Below, one piece after another: positions 17,069 to 25,679 of a stretch of DNA of 64,000 nucleotides. The stretch is from Alistipes dispar (lineage in GTDB: Bacteria > Bacteroidota > Bacteroidia > Bacteroidales > Rikenellaceae). The DNA is taken from positions 2,898,377 through 2,962,376 of the forward strand of contig NZ_AP019736.1 in NCBI RefSeq assembly GCF_006542685.1. The letters are read 5' to 3'. Numbering within the stretch: position 1 is the stretch's first letter; every line of letters starts with the position of its first letter. The notes beneath the pieces were generated by a model that worked only from the letters and a program-made list of their open reading frames with translations, was not told the DNA's origin and did no database searches. Both the position numbers and the translations under genes were made by a program.

Positions 17069-17821
17069 ATGTCGAAAACGAAAATCGAGACGGGGAGCTC
17101 GCCCGCCGAAGAACGATTCGGTATCACCGTGACCGAACGGGGGCCCCTTCTGATCTACGGCCGCCCGCCGCTGGCCGAACAGTTCATCATGCCCGACGAT
17201 GCCGGCGAAAGCTGGTATTTCCAAGAAGGGCGCCGCTTCCCGACCGAGGCGGAACCCACGGCGCTGTGCCGCTGCGGAGCCTCGAAGCGCAAACCCTATT
17301 GCGACGGCACGCACGAACGCACGGAGTGGGATCCGGAACCGACCTCCCGCGACGAGGCGGAGCTGATCGAGGGAGGGTCGCTCACGATGACCGACAACGC
17401 CCGCTACTGCGTCTTCGCACGCTTCTGCCATCCCTGCGGCGATGCTTGGACGCTCACCGAACGCTCCGACGCCCCCGAAGCCCGACAGATGGCCATCCGC
17501 GAGGCCTCGATGTGCCCGAGCGGCCGTCTCATGGCCTGGGACCGGACAACGGGCAAGCCCTTCGAGTTCCGCTTCGCCCCCAGCCTCGGACTGATCGAGG
17601 ACCCTGCCATCGGCTCCAGCGGCGGCCTCTGGGTGCGCGGCGGCATTCCGGTACGGCGCGAAGACGGGCGCACCTACGAAATCCGCAACCGCACGGTGCT
17701 CTGCCGCTGCGGGAAGTCGGCCAACAAACCCTATTGCGACGGCACGCACGCAGCGGTCAAATGGCGCGACGGCCTCGCGGGCGAACCGGTCGGGGAGCGG
17801 TTGCCCGAAGAGGTCTGCTGA
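17069..17821 (+). CDS. Iron-sulfur protein with two CDGSH motifs flanking a divergent 4Fe-4S domain
   Basis: The 250-residue product carries two mitoNEET/CDGSH cluster motifs, C67-x-C69 with C78-D-G-T-H82 and C212-x-C214 with C223-D-G-T-H227, each expected to hold a 2Fe-2S cluster with three Cys and one His ligand. Between them lies a region like the Fer4_19 mono-cluster domain (Cys114, Cys120, Cys123 and Cys149; CVFARFCHPCGDAW and EASMCPSGRLMAWD). It is a soluble, probable redox or cluster-transfer protein; no partner is adjacent. The start at 17069 is chosen because codons upstream of it resemble noncoding sequence. It converges on the esterase gene. Confidence 0.88.
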   Translation: MSKTKIETGSSPAEERFGITVTERGPLLIYGRPPLAEQFIMPDDAGESWYFQEGRRFPTEAEPTALCRCGASKRKPYCDGTHERTEWDPEPTSRDEAELIEGGSLTMTDNARYCVFARFCHPCGDAWTLTERSDAPEARQMAIREASMCPSGRLMAWDRTTGKPFEFRFAPSLGLIEDPAIGSSGGLWVRGGIPVRREDGRTYEIRNRTVLCRCGKSANKPYCDGTHAAVKWRDGLAGEPVGERLPEEVC

Positions 17822-17878
17822 CGCTGCGGAACCGGGTGTCCGCAGCCGCCGTACGCAGCCCGGACACGACCGCTCCGG

Positions 17879-17925
17879 AAAAAGGGATTCGCCCCTGCTG
17901 CACTGTTTGCGGCAGGGGCGAATCC
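17879..17925 (-). terminator. Terminator hairpin between the CDGSH gene and the esterase
   Basis: GGATTCGCCCCTGC (17885-17898) pairs perfectly with GCAGGGGCGAATCC (17912-17925) around a 13-nt loop. On the minus strand it is followed by C and five T, so it mainly serves the esterase; on the plus strand there is no T run. Confidence 0.75.
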
Positions 17926-17972
17926 GTCCGAACCGTCCGGCGGCGGGAACATCCCGCCCGCGCGGCGCGCCG

Positions 17973-18782
17973 TCACTTCCCGGCCCGATCGAAATAGCTT
18001 CGGAAGAAGAGCAGTTGATGGGGCAGCGAGGAGCCCCAATATTCGCCCGTGTGGGCCCCGGGACGCGTGAGGAAGTCGTGACCGACACCCTGCCGGAGCA
18101 GCTTTTCGTGCAACGCCACGTTCACGCCGTAGAAAAAGTCGTCATACCCGCAATCCACGAAAATCGCCAGTTCGCCGTCCCGGAGCGAATCGACCGCATT
18201 GATGACCGTATGGGCGTCCCAGCGGGCCTGATTCTCCCGCTCCTCGCCCAGTTGCGCCTTCATTTCCCACGAATCGGGGAAGGGCCGGATATCCACGCCG
18301 CCCGACACCGAGCCGACCGCTCCGAAGCGGTCCTTGTGGCGCACGGCCGTCCACAATGCGCCGTGGCCGCCCATGCTCAGTCCCGCAACGGCACGCCCCT
18401 CGCGCGAAGGCAGGGTCGGGTAGTGCGCATCGACCCAGTCGGGCAGCTCCTGCGAAACGAAGGTCTCGAACTGCGACGAAGGGTTGATCGGACTGTCCCA
18501 GTACCAACTGTTCTCGCCGTCGGGGCAGACGAAGATCACGCCGAACTGCTCGGCCAGCGGCCGCAGGTCGGTGATCCGCTGCCAGGCCAGCTCGTCGCCG
18601 CTGTAACCGTGCAGCAGATAGACAACAGGCAGGCGCCGTACAGCCGCCTCGTCGGGCGTCACGACGACGGTGGGGATTTCACGCTGCATCTTCGGGCTGA
18701 AGACTTTGAGCGTGTCGATACCGGCCGCGGAGACCGCAGCCGAAGCGCAAAGGCACAAAAGGGTAAAAAGGTATCTCTTCAT
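17973..18782 (-). CDS. Secreted esterase, EstA/FrmB-like alpha/beta hydrolase
   Basis: A Sec signal peptide (MKRYLFTLLCLCASAAVSAA) opens the 269-residue product. The body matches the putative esterase family PF00756, with LPVVYLLHGYSGDELAWQ for the oxyanion region, the nucleophile elbow GLSMGG, and a late Asp-Cys-Gly region and HTGEYW that probably holds the catalytic His. Related enzymes hydrolyse short acyl esters, feruloyl esters or tributyrin, and it would act in the periplasm or outside. An upstream in-frame Met would remove the signal peptide from the N-terminus, so 18782 is the start. It is a single gene with its own terminator. Confidence 0.88.
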   Translation of the reverse strand: MKRYLFTLLCLCASAAVSAAGIDTLKVFSPKMQREIPTVVVTPDEAAVRRLPVVYLLHGYSGDELAWQRITDLRPLAEQFGVIFVCPDGENSWYWDSPINPSSQFETFVSQELPDWVDAHYPTLPSREGRAVAGLSMGGHGALWTAVRHKDRFGAVGSVSGGVDIRPFPDSWEMKAQLGEERENQARWDAHTVINAVDSLRDGELAIFVDCGYDDFFYGVNVALHEKLLRQGVGHDFLTRPGAHTGEYWGSSLPHQLLFFRSYFDRAGK

Positions 18783-18953
18783 AACAACCATGATATTTTT
18801 CGGTCCATGCTTCGGCGAACGGCCTTCCGGATCGTCCGCCCCGGGAGGAATCCGACACGGTCCCGCCGCACCGGAAACGGCTGCCGGAAACCCGGCGGCA
18901 CGCAGCGCATCCGCCACAAAAAGCGGGGCGCACCGCAGTACGCCCCGACCCCG

Positions 18954-19925
18954 TTATTTCTTCTCCGGCCGGGCGATGGTCTCGCGCATCGACGTGTCGG
19001 CCATGATATTTTTCATCTTGTAGTAATCCATGATGCCCAGGTTTCCGCTGCGGAACGCCTCGGCCATGGCCAGCGGGACCTCCGCCTCGGCCAGAATCAC
19101 CTTGGCCCGGGCATCCTGCGCCTTGGCCTTGTTCTCCTGTTCGAGCGCCACGGCCATCGCACGCCGCTCCTCGGCCTTGGCCTGGGCGATGTTCTTGTCG
19201 GCCTGCGCCTGGTCCATCTGCAACTGCGCGCCGATGTTCTTGCCCACGTCTATATCGGCGATGTCGATCGAAAGGATCTCGAAAGCCGTCCCCGCATCGA
19301 GTCCCTTTTCGAGCACCACGCGCGAAATCGAATCGGGGTTCTCCAGCACGATCTTGTGCGACATGGCCGAACCGATCGACGAGACGATGCCTTCGCCCAC
19401 GCGCGCCAGCACGGTCTCCTCGCCGGCACCGCCCACAAGCTGCTTGATATTGGCGCGCACCGTGACGCGGGCCTTGGCGATGAGCTGGATGCCGTCCTTG
19501 GCCACGGCGGCCACGGGAGGCGTGTTGATGACCTTCGGATTCACCGACATCTGCACGGCCTCGAACACGTCGCGGCCCGCCAGGTCGATGGCCGTCGCCA
19601 TCTTGAAGTCGAGCATGATATTGGCCTTCTGGGCCGACACGAGGGCGTGCACCACGTTCGTCACGTTGCCGCCGGCCAGATAGTGCGCCTCCAGCTCGTT
19701 GGGGTTGAGCTCCAGCCCGGCCTTCGTGCTCTCGATCATCGACGAAACGATCGTCGAGGGCGGCACTTTGCGCCACCGCATCAGGATCAACTGCAACAGA
19801 CTGATCCGCACGCCCGACACCAGCGCCGAAAACCACAGTCCCACCGGAATGAAATAGAAGACGAGCCATAGCGCGAGCAGGCTCACGAAGACGATCACGA
19901 CGATCATTCCCATCTGAAAATCCAT
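18954..19925 (-). CDS. floA: Flotillin-like protein FloA
   Basis: The 323-residue product is a FloA/UPF0365 flotillin. It has an N-terminal membrane segment (GMIVVIVFVSLLALWLVFYF), the conserved run MRWRKVPPSTIVSSMIESTK, an SPFH-like beta domain with VNPKVINTPPVAAVAKDGIQ, and a long Ala/Glu/Lys-rich coiled region (QMDQAQADKNIAQAKAEERR) near 240-290. Flotillins form membrane-bound oligomers in functional microdomains. It follows nfeD by 13 bases, the classic NfeD-flotillin pair. The C-terminal tail after MADTSMRETIARPEKK is short. Confidence 0.94.
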   Translation of the reverse strand: MDFQMGMIVVIVFVSLLALWLVFYFIPVGLWFSALVSGVRISLLQLILMRWRKVPPSTIVSSMIESTKAGLELNPNELEAHYLAGGNVTNVVHALVSAQKANIMLDFKMATAIDLAGRDVFEAVQMSVNPKVINTPPVAAVAKDGIQLIAKARVTVRANIKQLVGGAGEETVLARVGEGIVSSIGSAMSHKIVLENPDSISRVVLEKGLDAGTAFEILSIDIADIDVGKNIGAQLQMDQAQADKNIAQAKAEERRAMAVALEQENKAKAQDARAKVILAEAEVPLAMAEAFRSGNLGIMDYYKMKNIMADTSMRETIARPEKK

Positions 19926-19938
19926 AAATGATAGAAGG

Positions 19939-20412
19939 TTATTGTTTGACGATTTTTACGACGACGCTGAAATTCTCGAATCCCACGACCTCGACCTCGC
20001 GCTGCGGATCGACATAGCCGACGGCCGACTTGGCCTCGTAGGCGCGGCCGCCGATCTCGACGCGGCCCATCGGCGAGAGGCGCGAAAGGGTCGTGCCCCG
20101 GTCGCCGATATGCAGCTCCTCGGCCGGAGAGACGGGCGTGCTCGACGAACGGATCTGCTGACGCAGGGAGAACCGCTGCCAGGTCTTGGCCCGCAGCGAT
20201 ACGACCGTCACCAGAAGCGACAGCAGGAGCACGGCGACGATCGCCGCGGCTCCGCCGCCCGTTCCGAAATCCCGGAACGCCAGCCAGACCGCGCAGCCGT
20301 CGCACAGCAGCGCCAGCGCCGCACCGACCGTGACGCCGGGCAGCAGGACCAGCTCGGCCACCAGAAACAGCAGCCCGAAGAAGATCAGCAGTATGATATA
20401 AAAGAGTTCCAT
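19939..20412 (-). CDS. NfeD family membrane protein
   Basis: The 157-residue product has two or three N-terminal membrane helices (IILLIFFGLLFLVAELVLLP and a second around 60-75) and a C-terminal OB-fold of about 60 residues with the NfeD motif GDRGTTLSRLSPMGRVEIGG followed by YEAKS. This is the short NfeD1b type without the ClpP-like protease domain. NfeD proteins pair with flotillin or stomatin partners, here FloA directly downstream. A near-consensus -7 element lies at 20430-20437. Confidence 0.9.
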   Translation of the reverse strand: MELFYIILLIFFGLLFLVAELVLLPGVTVGAALALLCDGCAVWLAFRDFGTGGGAAAIVAVLLLSLLVTVVSLRAKTWQRFSLRQQIRSSSTPVSPAEELHIGDRGTTLSRLSPMGRVEIGGRAYEAKSAVGYVDPQREVEVVGFENFSVVVKIVKQ

Positions 20413-20429
20413 CGTATTCGGATCGGTTA

Positions 20430-20437
20430 TAAAGGTA
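20430..20437 (-). promoter_or_regulatory. Possible -7 element for nfeD-floA
   Basis: On the minus strand this is TACCTTTA, one mismatch from TAnnTTTG, 18 bases before the nfeD start. It could make nfeD-floA partly independent of the upstream genes. Confidence 0.35.
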
Positions 20438-20452
20438 AGGAATTTTTTCCGA

Positions 20453-21997
20453 TTATTCCGCGACTTCCGCCACTTTTATTTCCAGCGCGGCGTCCGCCTG
20501 CCGCAACGCTTCGGCCAGCCGCTCGGCCACGGCGCGGTCTTCGAACGTCCCGACGACGAACAACTGCTGTCCGACGCGCGAGAGCTCGCGTCCCTCGGCC
20601 GTCCCGGCGATGACCTGTTTCACGGCTTCGGACAGCGCGTCCGTTCCCGTGATCTCGACCCGGTAAACCGCGGCCCCGGCTTCGGGCTCGCGCGACAGAT
20701 TGCGGTACTCCCCGTCGGTCCACACGACCACCTCGGGGCGCACGAACCCGTGCCTGCGGAGCACGCCCTGCACCGAATCGGCCTCCTCGCGCGTAGCGAA
20801 GCCGCCCGTGTAATAGCACCACTTGCCCTCGTCGTTTACCAGATAGGAGAGCGGGTAGGCTCCCCGGAATGTCGCCACGGCACGCTTGGTGTTGAACGTT
20901 CCCAGCAGGATACGGTAGATCGTACCGCGCTCGTAAACCCGGCACTCGGGAATGGGATTCTTGTAACTGTATTTCGGCGTCTTGGTGAAGGTCACGCTGT
21001 CGAAATCGAGGAAGTAGCGTTCGGCGACCTCCACCTTCGGCAGCCGGAAGTCGATCGCCCCGAGCTGCCCGGCCACGCCGCGCAGCGAATCGGACGCCGC
21101 CTCCAGCCCCAGCACGTCGGCCACCGAGCGTTCGTAATCCACCAGGACGCGCTTGCGCAGGAAGTAGTCGGCCACGGCATCCGACGCCGTTTCCCCGCGC
21201 ACGGCGGCCAGCTGCCGCATTGCCTTCGACAACGCCTCCTCCTCCCGGACGAGCGCCTGTTCCTGCCCCAGCCTGTCGAGCAGATAACCGTAGGCGTAGT
21301 TCTTGTTGTCGAAAATGTAGTTCCATACCCCGGAGAGCGAATCGGCCAAAATCCGGTTCACCCCCTGCAACGCCTCGTAACGGTCGAAAACCTCCTGCGC
21401 CTCGGCCTCGGTGCCGACCGCCGCATAGGTCTCGGCCAGTTGTTTCAGAGTGTCGTAATTGGCGAAATAACGGTTCACGTAATCCACGGCGACCATCTCC
21501 ATGTCCTGCGCCCGGCGCAACGCCGCATAGTCCGCCGCCGGGAGCTGTTCGCCGAACCAGGGATTGCAGACGAGGTTGCGCACCTTGAGCGAATCGGGAA
21601 TCGCCGCCGAGGTGCGGTGCGCCGCGCCGCCCGCACCTCCTGCGTCGAGATTGGAAAGCACCCACTCCTGCTCGATGGTGTTGATGCGGTCGATCAGCCG
21701 TCCCTTGGCGTTCCGGATCTCGAAAATCCGGTTCTCGAGCGCCAGAATCTCCTGCGAGTACTGCTGTCTCCGCTCGGGGTCCTCGCGCAGCAGCGTGCGC
21801 GTGCGTTCGACCACCCGCACGACGGAATCTTCGCGCGCCTGCAACAGCGCGTCCTCGCGCAGCAGAGACATGTACTCCCCGTTCTTCTCGAGCCCCGCGA
21901 TGCGGGCCTTCACGTCGAGCTGCTGCGCCCCGAGGCTTCCCGCCGCGAAGAGCGCGCACAGCAATATGTACATTCTTAGGCACTTGGCTTTCATCAT
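20453..21997 (-). CDS. Exported SPOR-domain-like protein
   Basis: A signal peptide (MYILLCALFAAGSLGAQ) is followed by a coiled and helical middle of about 330 residues that includes VVERTRTLLREDPERRQQYS, with TPR-like helices. The last 160 residues hold two SPOR-like beta-alpha repeats: TIYRILLGTFNTKRAVATFR with CYYTGGFATREEADSV, then a second half with LFVVGTFEDRAVAERLAEAL. SPOR domains bind denuded peptidoglycan. The start at 21997 overlaps the trkH stop as ATGA, so it is chosen over later Met codons. The role is unknown; division or wall binding is an inference from the domain. Confidence 0.82.
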   Translation of the reverse strand: MMKAKCLRMYILLCALFAAGSLGAQQLDVKARIAGLEKNGEYMSLLREDALLQAREDSVVRVVERTRTLLREDPERRQQYSQEILALENRIFEIRNAKGRLIDRINTIEQEWVLSNLDAGGAGGAAHRTSAAIPDSLKVRNLVCNPWFGEQLPAADYAALRRAQDMEMVAVDYVNRYFANYDTLKQLAETYAAVGTEAEAQEVFDRYEALQGVNRILADSLSGVWNYIFDNKNYAYGYLLDRLGQEQALVREEEALSKAMRQLAAVRGETASDAVADYFLRKRVLVDYERSVADVLGLEAASDSLRGVAGQLGAIDFRLPKVEVAERYFLDFDSVTFTKTPKYSYKNPIPECRVYERGTIYRILLGTFNTKRAVATFRGAYPLSYLVNDEGKWCYYTGGFATREEADSVQGVLRRHGFVRPEVVVWTDGEYRNLSREPEAGAAVYRVEITGTDALSEAVKQVIAGTAEGRELSRVGQQLFVVGTFEDRAVAERLAEALRQADAALEIKVAEVAE

Positions 21998-23439
21998 CTC
22001 CACCATTTTAGAAAAAACAACTGAATCAGGCCGAAAATCTCCAGACGGCCCAACAGCATCAGAAAAGCGTTGAAAAATTTGACGGCGGCCGGAATGCCGG
22101 CGTAATTGCCCAGCGAGTAAACCTCGCCGAAACCGGGTCCCACATTGCCCAGGCAGGCCACTGTTCCCGAGAATCCGGTCAGCAGGTCCACGCCGCACAA
22201 CGCGCTGAACACCGTCCCCGACAGGATGGCCAGCATGTAGGTCACGATGAAAATCATCACGCCGTGGATCACCCCGTCCTCCTGAAGCATGCCGTCGAGC
22301 TTGATGCGGATCACGGCGTTGGGATGCTGCTGACGCTGTAGTTGCGTGCGGATCATCTTTCCGGCCAGCACGAGCCGGTTTACCTTCATGCCGCCGGTGG
22401 TCGATCCGGCGCAGGCGCAGACGATCGAGCCGAACATGAGCAGGATCACGGCGAACGGCGGCCAGACGTTCGAATCGGCCGAGGCGAAACCCGTCGTGGT
22501 CATCAGCGAAAAGAACTGGAAGGCCGCATGACGGAACGAGGAGGTCAGCGTAGGGTAGATATCCGCGGCGTAGAGACTCACGGCGATCAGCACGCTGCAT
22601 CCGAGCAGAATGCCCACGTACCAGCGTGTCACCTCCGAACGGAAAAGATTGTTGCGTTTGCCGGTGACCGTCGCGTAGATCAGGCCGAAGTGCATACCGG
22701 CAATGCCCATCGTCAGGATGAGCACCGTCTCGATCAGCGGGCTGTCGAAATAGGCCACGCTGGCGTTCTTGGTCGAGAATCCGCTCGTGGCGCAGGCCGA
22801 CATGGCGTGACACAGGGCGTCGAACCAGTTCATGCCCGAGAGTTTGAGCATCACGGTCGAGATCGCCGTCAGCCCCACATAGACCACCAGCAGCACATGG
22901 ACGATCATCTGCGCCCGGTAACGGTAGTTGTCGCGCGCCAGCGACGACATCTCCACGTTCGAAAGGGTCATCTTGCTGCGGCCCATCGTCGGCAGCACCA
23001 CCAGCGCGAACATCACCACGCCCATACCGCCGATCCACGTCGTAGAGAAGCGCCAGAACTGCAACCCGCGCGGCAGCGCCTCCACATCGGTAAGCACCGA
23101 CGCCCCGGTGGTCGTGAATCCCGAGACGCTCTCGAACCACGCGTTCACCAGGCTGAACTCGCCGCCCCAGATCAGGTAGGGGAACATCCCCACCACGCAG
23201 GCCACGAGCCACGCCCCCACGACGATGCAGAACCCCTCCTTGTTGGATATCTGGTCGCGCTTGCCGACGAAGATCAGCGGAAAAGCCCCCAGCAGGATCG
23301 TCAGCAGCGCCGAGAGCAGCAGGGGATAGAACGACGAGTCCATGCCGCTGACACAGGAGATGCCCGCCGAGAGCAGCATGAACGCCGCGATGAAGAGCAG
23401 CACGATTCCGACATACCGAAAAACCACGTCTATCCGCAT
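21994..23439 (-). CDS. trkH: Trk-type potassium uptake membrane subunit
   Basis: The 481-residue protein has the four M1-P-M2 repeats of TrkH/KtrB. The pore loops are visible as SVSGFTTTGASV (about 104), MSACATSGFSTKNASVAYFD (about 213), FSLMTTTGFASADSNVWPP (about 310), and TVACLGNVGPGFGEVYSLGN (about 434), each with a selectivity Gly. It imports K+ at the inner membrane. The cytoplasmic RCK subunit TrkA that usually gates it is not adjacent or elsewhere in the window. It overlaps the SPOR gene by four bases and lies 10 bases after a HAMP-type sensor gene. Confidence 0.94.
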   Translation of the reverse strand: MRIDVVFRYVGIVLLFIAAFMLLSAGISCVSGMDSSFYPLLLSALLTILLGAFPLIFVGKRDQISNKEGFCIVVGAWLVACVVGMFPYLIWGGEFSLVNAWFESVSGFTTTGASVLTDVEALPRGLQFWRFSTTWIGGMGVVMFALVVLPTMGRSKMTLSNVEMSSLARDNYRYRAQMIVHVLLVVYVGLTAISTVMLKLSGMNWFDALCHAMSACATSGFSTKNASVAYFDSPLIETVLILTMGIAGMHFGLIYATVTGKRNNLFRSEVTRWYVGILLGCSVLIAVSLYAADIYPTLTSSFRHAAFQFFSLMTTTGFASADSNVWPPFAVILLMFGSIVCACAGSTTGGMKVNRLVLAGKMIRTQLQRQQHPNAVIRIKLDGMLQEDGVIHGVMIFIVTYMLAILSGTVFSALCGVDLLTGFSGTVACLGNVGPGFGEVYSLGNYAGIPAAVKFFNAFLMLLGRLEIFGLIQLFFLKWWR

Positions 23440-23449
23440 CCCGATCCCC

Positions 23450-24235
23450 CTATTTGGCTTGTTTCGTCAGATTGATCAGCGCCTCGATCTTCTCCCGCAG
23501 CGAAAGCATCTCGTCCTTGAACTCGCCTTTCACCGCAAAGGGCATCCTGAAGGAGAGGTAGTCGTCCAGCCCCTTGTCCATCCGTTCGACCGGCCGGACA
23601 CAGTAGACCAAAATGAAATAGTAGAGCATCAGCACGATGGCGATCATCACCGCAAGCGATATGAGCACCGGCGTCACGGCCCGGTAAGCGTTCGTCTTCA
23701 TCTGCTCGGCGCGCGGAGCCAGCGAACTCTGCGTCGAGGTCATGTAATAGTTGATGGCCGAAACCAGCCGGTCGTAGTAAGCCCCGTATTCGGTCCGGTA
23801 CCACCTTGCACCGAGCGAATCGGCCCCGCGGACGGCCAGCGAATCGGTCCTCCGTGCCGCATCGGAAGCCAGGAACCTGTCCGTAAGCAGGCGCAGCCCG
23901 GTCGTGGCGAAGGCCAGCGAATCGAGCGCCGACCGGTCCGCAGCCTCCTTCTGCGCCGCGAGCAGCACCTCTTCGAGCCGTTCCAGTCCGGCACGGCACA
24001 GGCTGTCGTACGACCGGTCGCCGAACACGGCGCGGCGGGCCATCGCCCCGCTCTGCCCGTGCACGGCGTCGAGCATCTCCCGCGCCAGACGGATGCTGCG
24101 CTGGTTGGCGCCGAGAATCTCGTCCGTATCGCGGCTCAGACGGCTCAGTTCGAGGAACGACACCATGCCCGAAAAGAAGAGCAGGCAGACGATACTCAGA
24201 AATCCGGCCGTCACCCGTTTGCGCATACCCGTCAT
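23450..24235 (-). CDS. Membrane sensor-like protein: four-helix sensor plus HAMP, no kinase
   Basis: The 261-residue product has a first membrane segment (FLSIVCLLFFSGMVSFLELS), about 150 residues of helical periplasmic domain resembling the four-helix-bundle sensor of MCPs and histidine kinases, a second membrane segment (VLISLAVMIAIVLMLYYFIL), then a short HAMP-like tail (VRPVERMDKGLDDYLSFRMP) and stops. No histidine kinase, methyl-accepting or cyclase domain follows. It lies between mtaB and trkH. It could be a truncated sensor or a real signalling partner of TrkH; the sequence itself does not decide. Confidence 0.75.
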   Translation of the reverse strand: MTGMRKRVTAGFLSIVCLLFFSGMVSFLELSRLSRDTDEILGANQRSIRLAREMLDAVHGQSGAMARRAVFGDRSYDSLCRAGLERLEEVLLAAQKEAADRSALDSLAFATTGLRLLTDRFLASDAARRTDSLAVRGADSLGARWYRTEYGAYYDRLVSAINYYMTSTQSSLAPRAEQMKTNAYRAVTPVLISLAVMIAIVLMLYYFILVYCVRPVERMDKGLDDYLSFRMPFAVKGEFKDEMLSLREKIEALINLTKQAK

Positions 24236-24277
24236 ACTTTAGCTTTATCCGATTTACGTTTTCGCAAATATAGTGAA

Positions 24278-25576
24278 TTAATCCAGAATTTCACCCCTCA
24301 GGTCGCAAGATTCGTCCATCTTCCCGAGCCGCACGCGGCAGATCGTATTGATCCGCGACCGGTCGTAGGGAGCCTTCACCCGGCGGTAGTTGCCCGTGTA
24401 GCCGAACATCATGCCACCGCGCATCGTGCTTTCGAACAGCACCGTGTCCTCCGTGCCTTCGGCCCGTGCGCAGAAGGCGCCGTGCAGCCGGGCGCACAGC
24501 GCCTCCAACTCCCCGACACGGCGCGTGGCGACCGACGCCTGCACCTTGCCGGGCAGACCGACCGCCGGTGTCCCGGGGCGTTCCGAGAAGGGAAAGATAT
24601 GCAGGTAGGCCGGTTCGAGCCCTTCGAGCAGTTCGTACGTGGCACGGAAATCGGCCTCCGTCTCGCCCGGAAACCCCACGATCACGTCGATCCCGATGAA
24701 GGCATCGGGCATCGCCCGCCGCACGGCCGCGATGCGTTCGGCGAAGCGCGCAGCCGTATAGCGGCGGCGCATCAGGTGCAGAATGCGGTCGGAACCGCTC
24801 TGGAGCGGAATGTGGAAGTGGTGCATGAAGCGGGGCGACGAGGCGCAGAAGGCGATGATCTCGTCGGTGAGCAGGTTCGGCTCGATCGACGAGATGCGGT
24901 AACGTTCGATTCCTTCCACGGCGTCGAGCGCCCGCAGCAGGTCGATGAACCGCTCGCCCGTCGTGCGGCCGAAATCCCCCGTGTTGATTCCCGTGAGGAC
25001 GATCTCCTTCTGTCCGGCCGCGGCGATCTGGCGCGCCTCGCGCACCAGATCGGCCACGGGCATGTTGCGGCTCGACCCGCGGGCGTAGTGGATCGTGCAG
25101 TAGGAACAGCAGTAGTCGCAGCCGTCCTGCACCTTGAGGAAGGCGCGCGTGCGGTCGCCGCTCGAAAAGGCGGCGAAGAACGACGTGAGCTGCTCCGTGT
25201 CGCAACTGTAAATCCGCGCCCGGCCCTTTCCGGACAGCTCGGCCACACGTTTGAACAGATCGCATTTGTCGTTGTTGCCCAGCACGATGTCCACGCCTTC
25301 GATCGCGGCGATCTCCTGCGGTCTGAGCTGCGCGTAGCAGCCCGTCACGGCAATGATCGCCTGCGGATTGCGGCGGTGGAGCCTGCGGATCAGATTGCGG
25401 CATTTCTTGTCGGCGTGCTCCGTCACGGAGCAGCTGTTGATGACGCATATATCGGCCTCGGCCGAAGGGGCCACACGCACGAAGCCGCCGCGCTCGAACT
25501 CCCGGGCCAGAGTGGAGGTCTCCGAGAAGTTGAGCTTGCAGCCGAGCGTATGGAAACTGACTCTTCCGGATTGCAT
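24278..25576 (-). CDS. mtaB: tRNA (N6-threonylcarbamoyladenosine(37)-C2)-methylthiotransferase
   Basis: MtaB converts t6A37 to ms2t6A in tRNAs reading ANN codons. The 432-residue product has the UPF0004 domain (HTLGCKLNFSETS at about 9-21, INSCSVTEHADKKCRN and VTGCYAQL with its three cluster Cys), the radical SAM motif CDYCCSYCTI (CxxxCxxC), and a C-terminal TRAM-like region. HTLGCKLN identifies MtaB rather than MiaB or RimO. Upstream in-frame Met codons lie inside the divergent promoter region, so MQSGRVSFH at 25576 is the start. It probably heads the minus-strand run that includes trkH. Confidence 0.94.
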   Translation of the reverse strand: MQSGRVSFHTLGCKLNFSETSTLAREFERGGFVRVAPSAEADICVINSCSVTEHADKKCRNLIRRLHRRNPQAIIAVTGCYAQLRPQEIAAIEGVDIVLGNNDKCDLFKRVAELSGKGRARIYSCDTEQLTSFFAAFSSGDRTRAFLKVQDGCDYCCSYCTIHYARGSSRNMPVADLVREARQIAAAGQKEIVLTGINTGDFGRTTGERFIDLLRALDAVEGIERYRISSIEPNLLTDEIIAFCASSPRFMHHFHIPLQSGSDRILHLMRRRYTAARFAERIAAVRRAMPDAFIGIDVIVGFPGETEADFRATYELLEGLEPAYLHIFPFSERPGTPAVGLPGKVQASVATRRVGELEALCARLHGAFCARAEGTEDTVLFESTMRGGMMFGYTGNYRRVKAPYDRSRINTICRVRLGKMDESCDLRGEILD

Positions 25577-25598
25577 ACGATAGCTGTTTTTCCCGGCA

Positions 25599-25606
25599 CG
25601 AAAATA
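25599..25606 (-). promoter_or_regulatory. Possible -7 element for mtaB
   Basis: On the minus strand this is TATTTTCG, one base off TAnnTTTG, 22 bases before the mtaB start. Confidence 0.35.
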
Positions 25607-25649
25607 CGAATTATGTCCGAAAGGAGGCCTCATTTCGGAGAAAAAAGCG

Positions 25650-25657
25650 TAAATTTG
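25650..25657 (+). promoter_or_regulatory. -7 element for the metal ABC permease operon
   Basis: TAAATTTG matches TAnnTTTG and lies 22 bases before the ATG at 25680, divergent from the mtaB promoter. Confidence 0.6.
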
Positions 25658-25679
25658 CGCGCAATCGGGAAGAGGGAAC

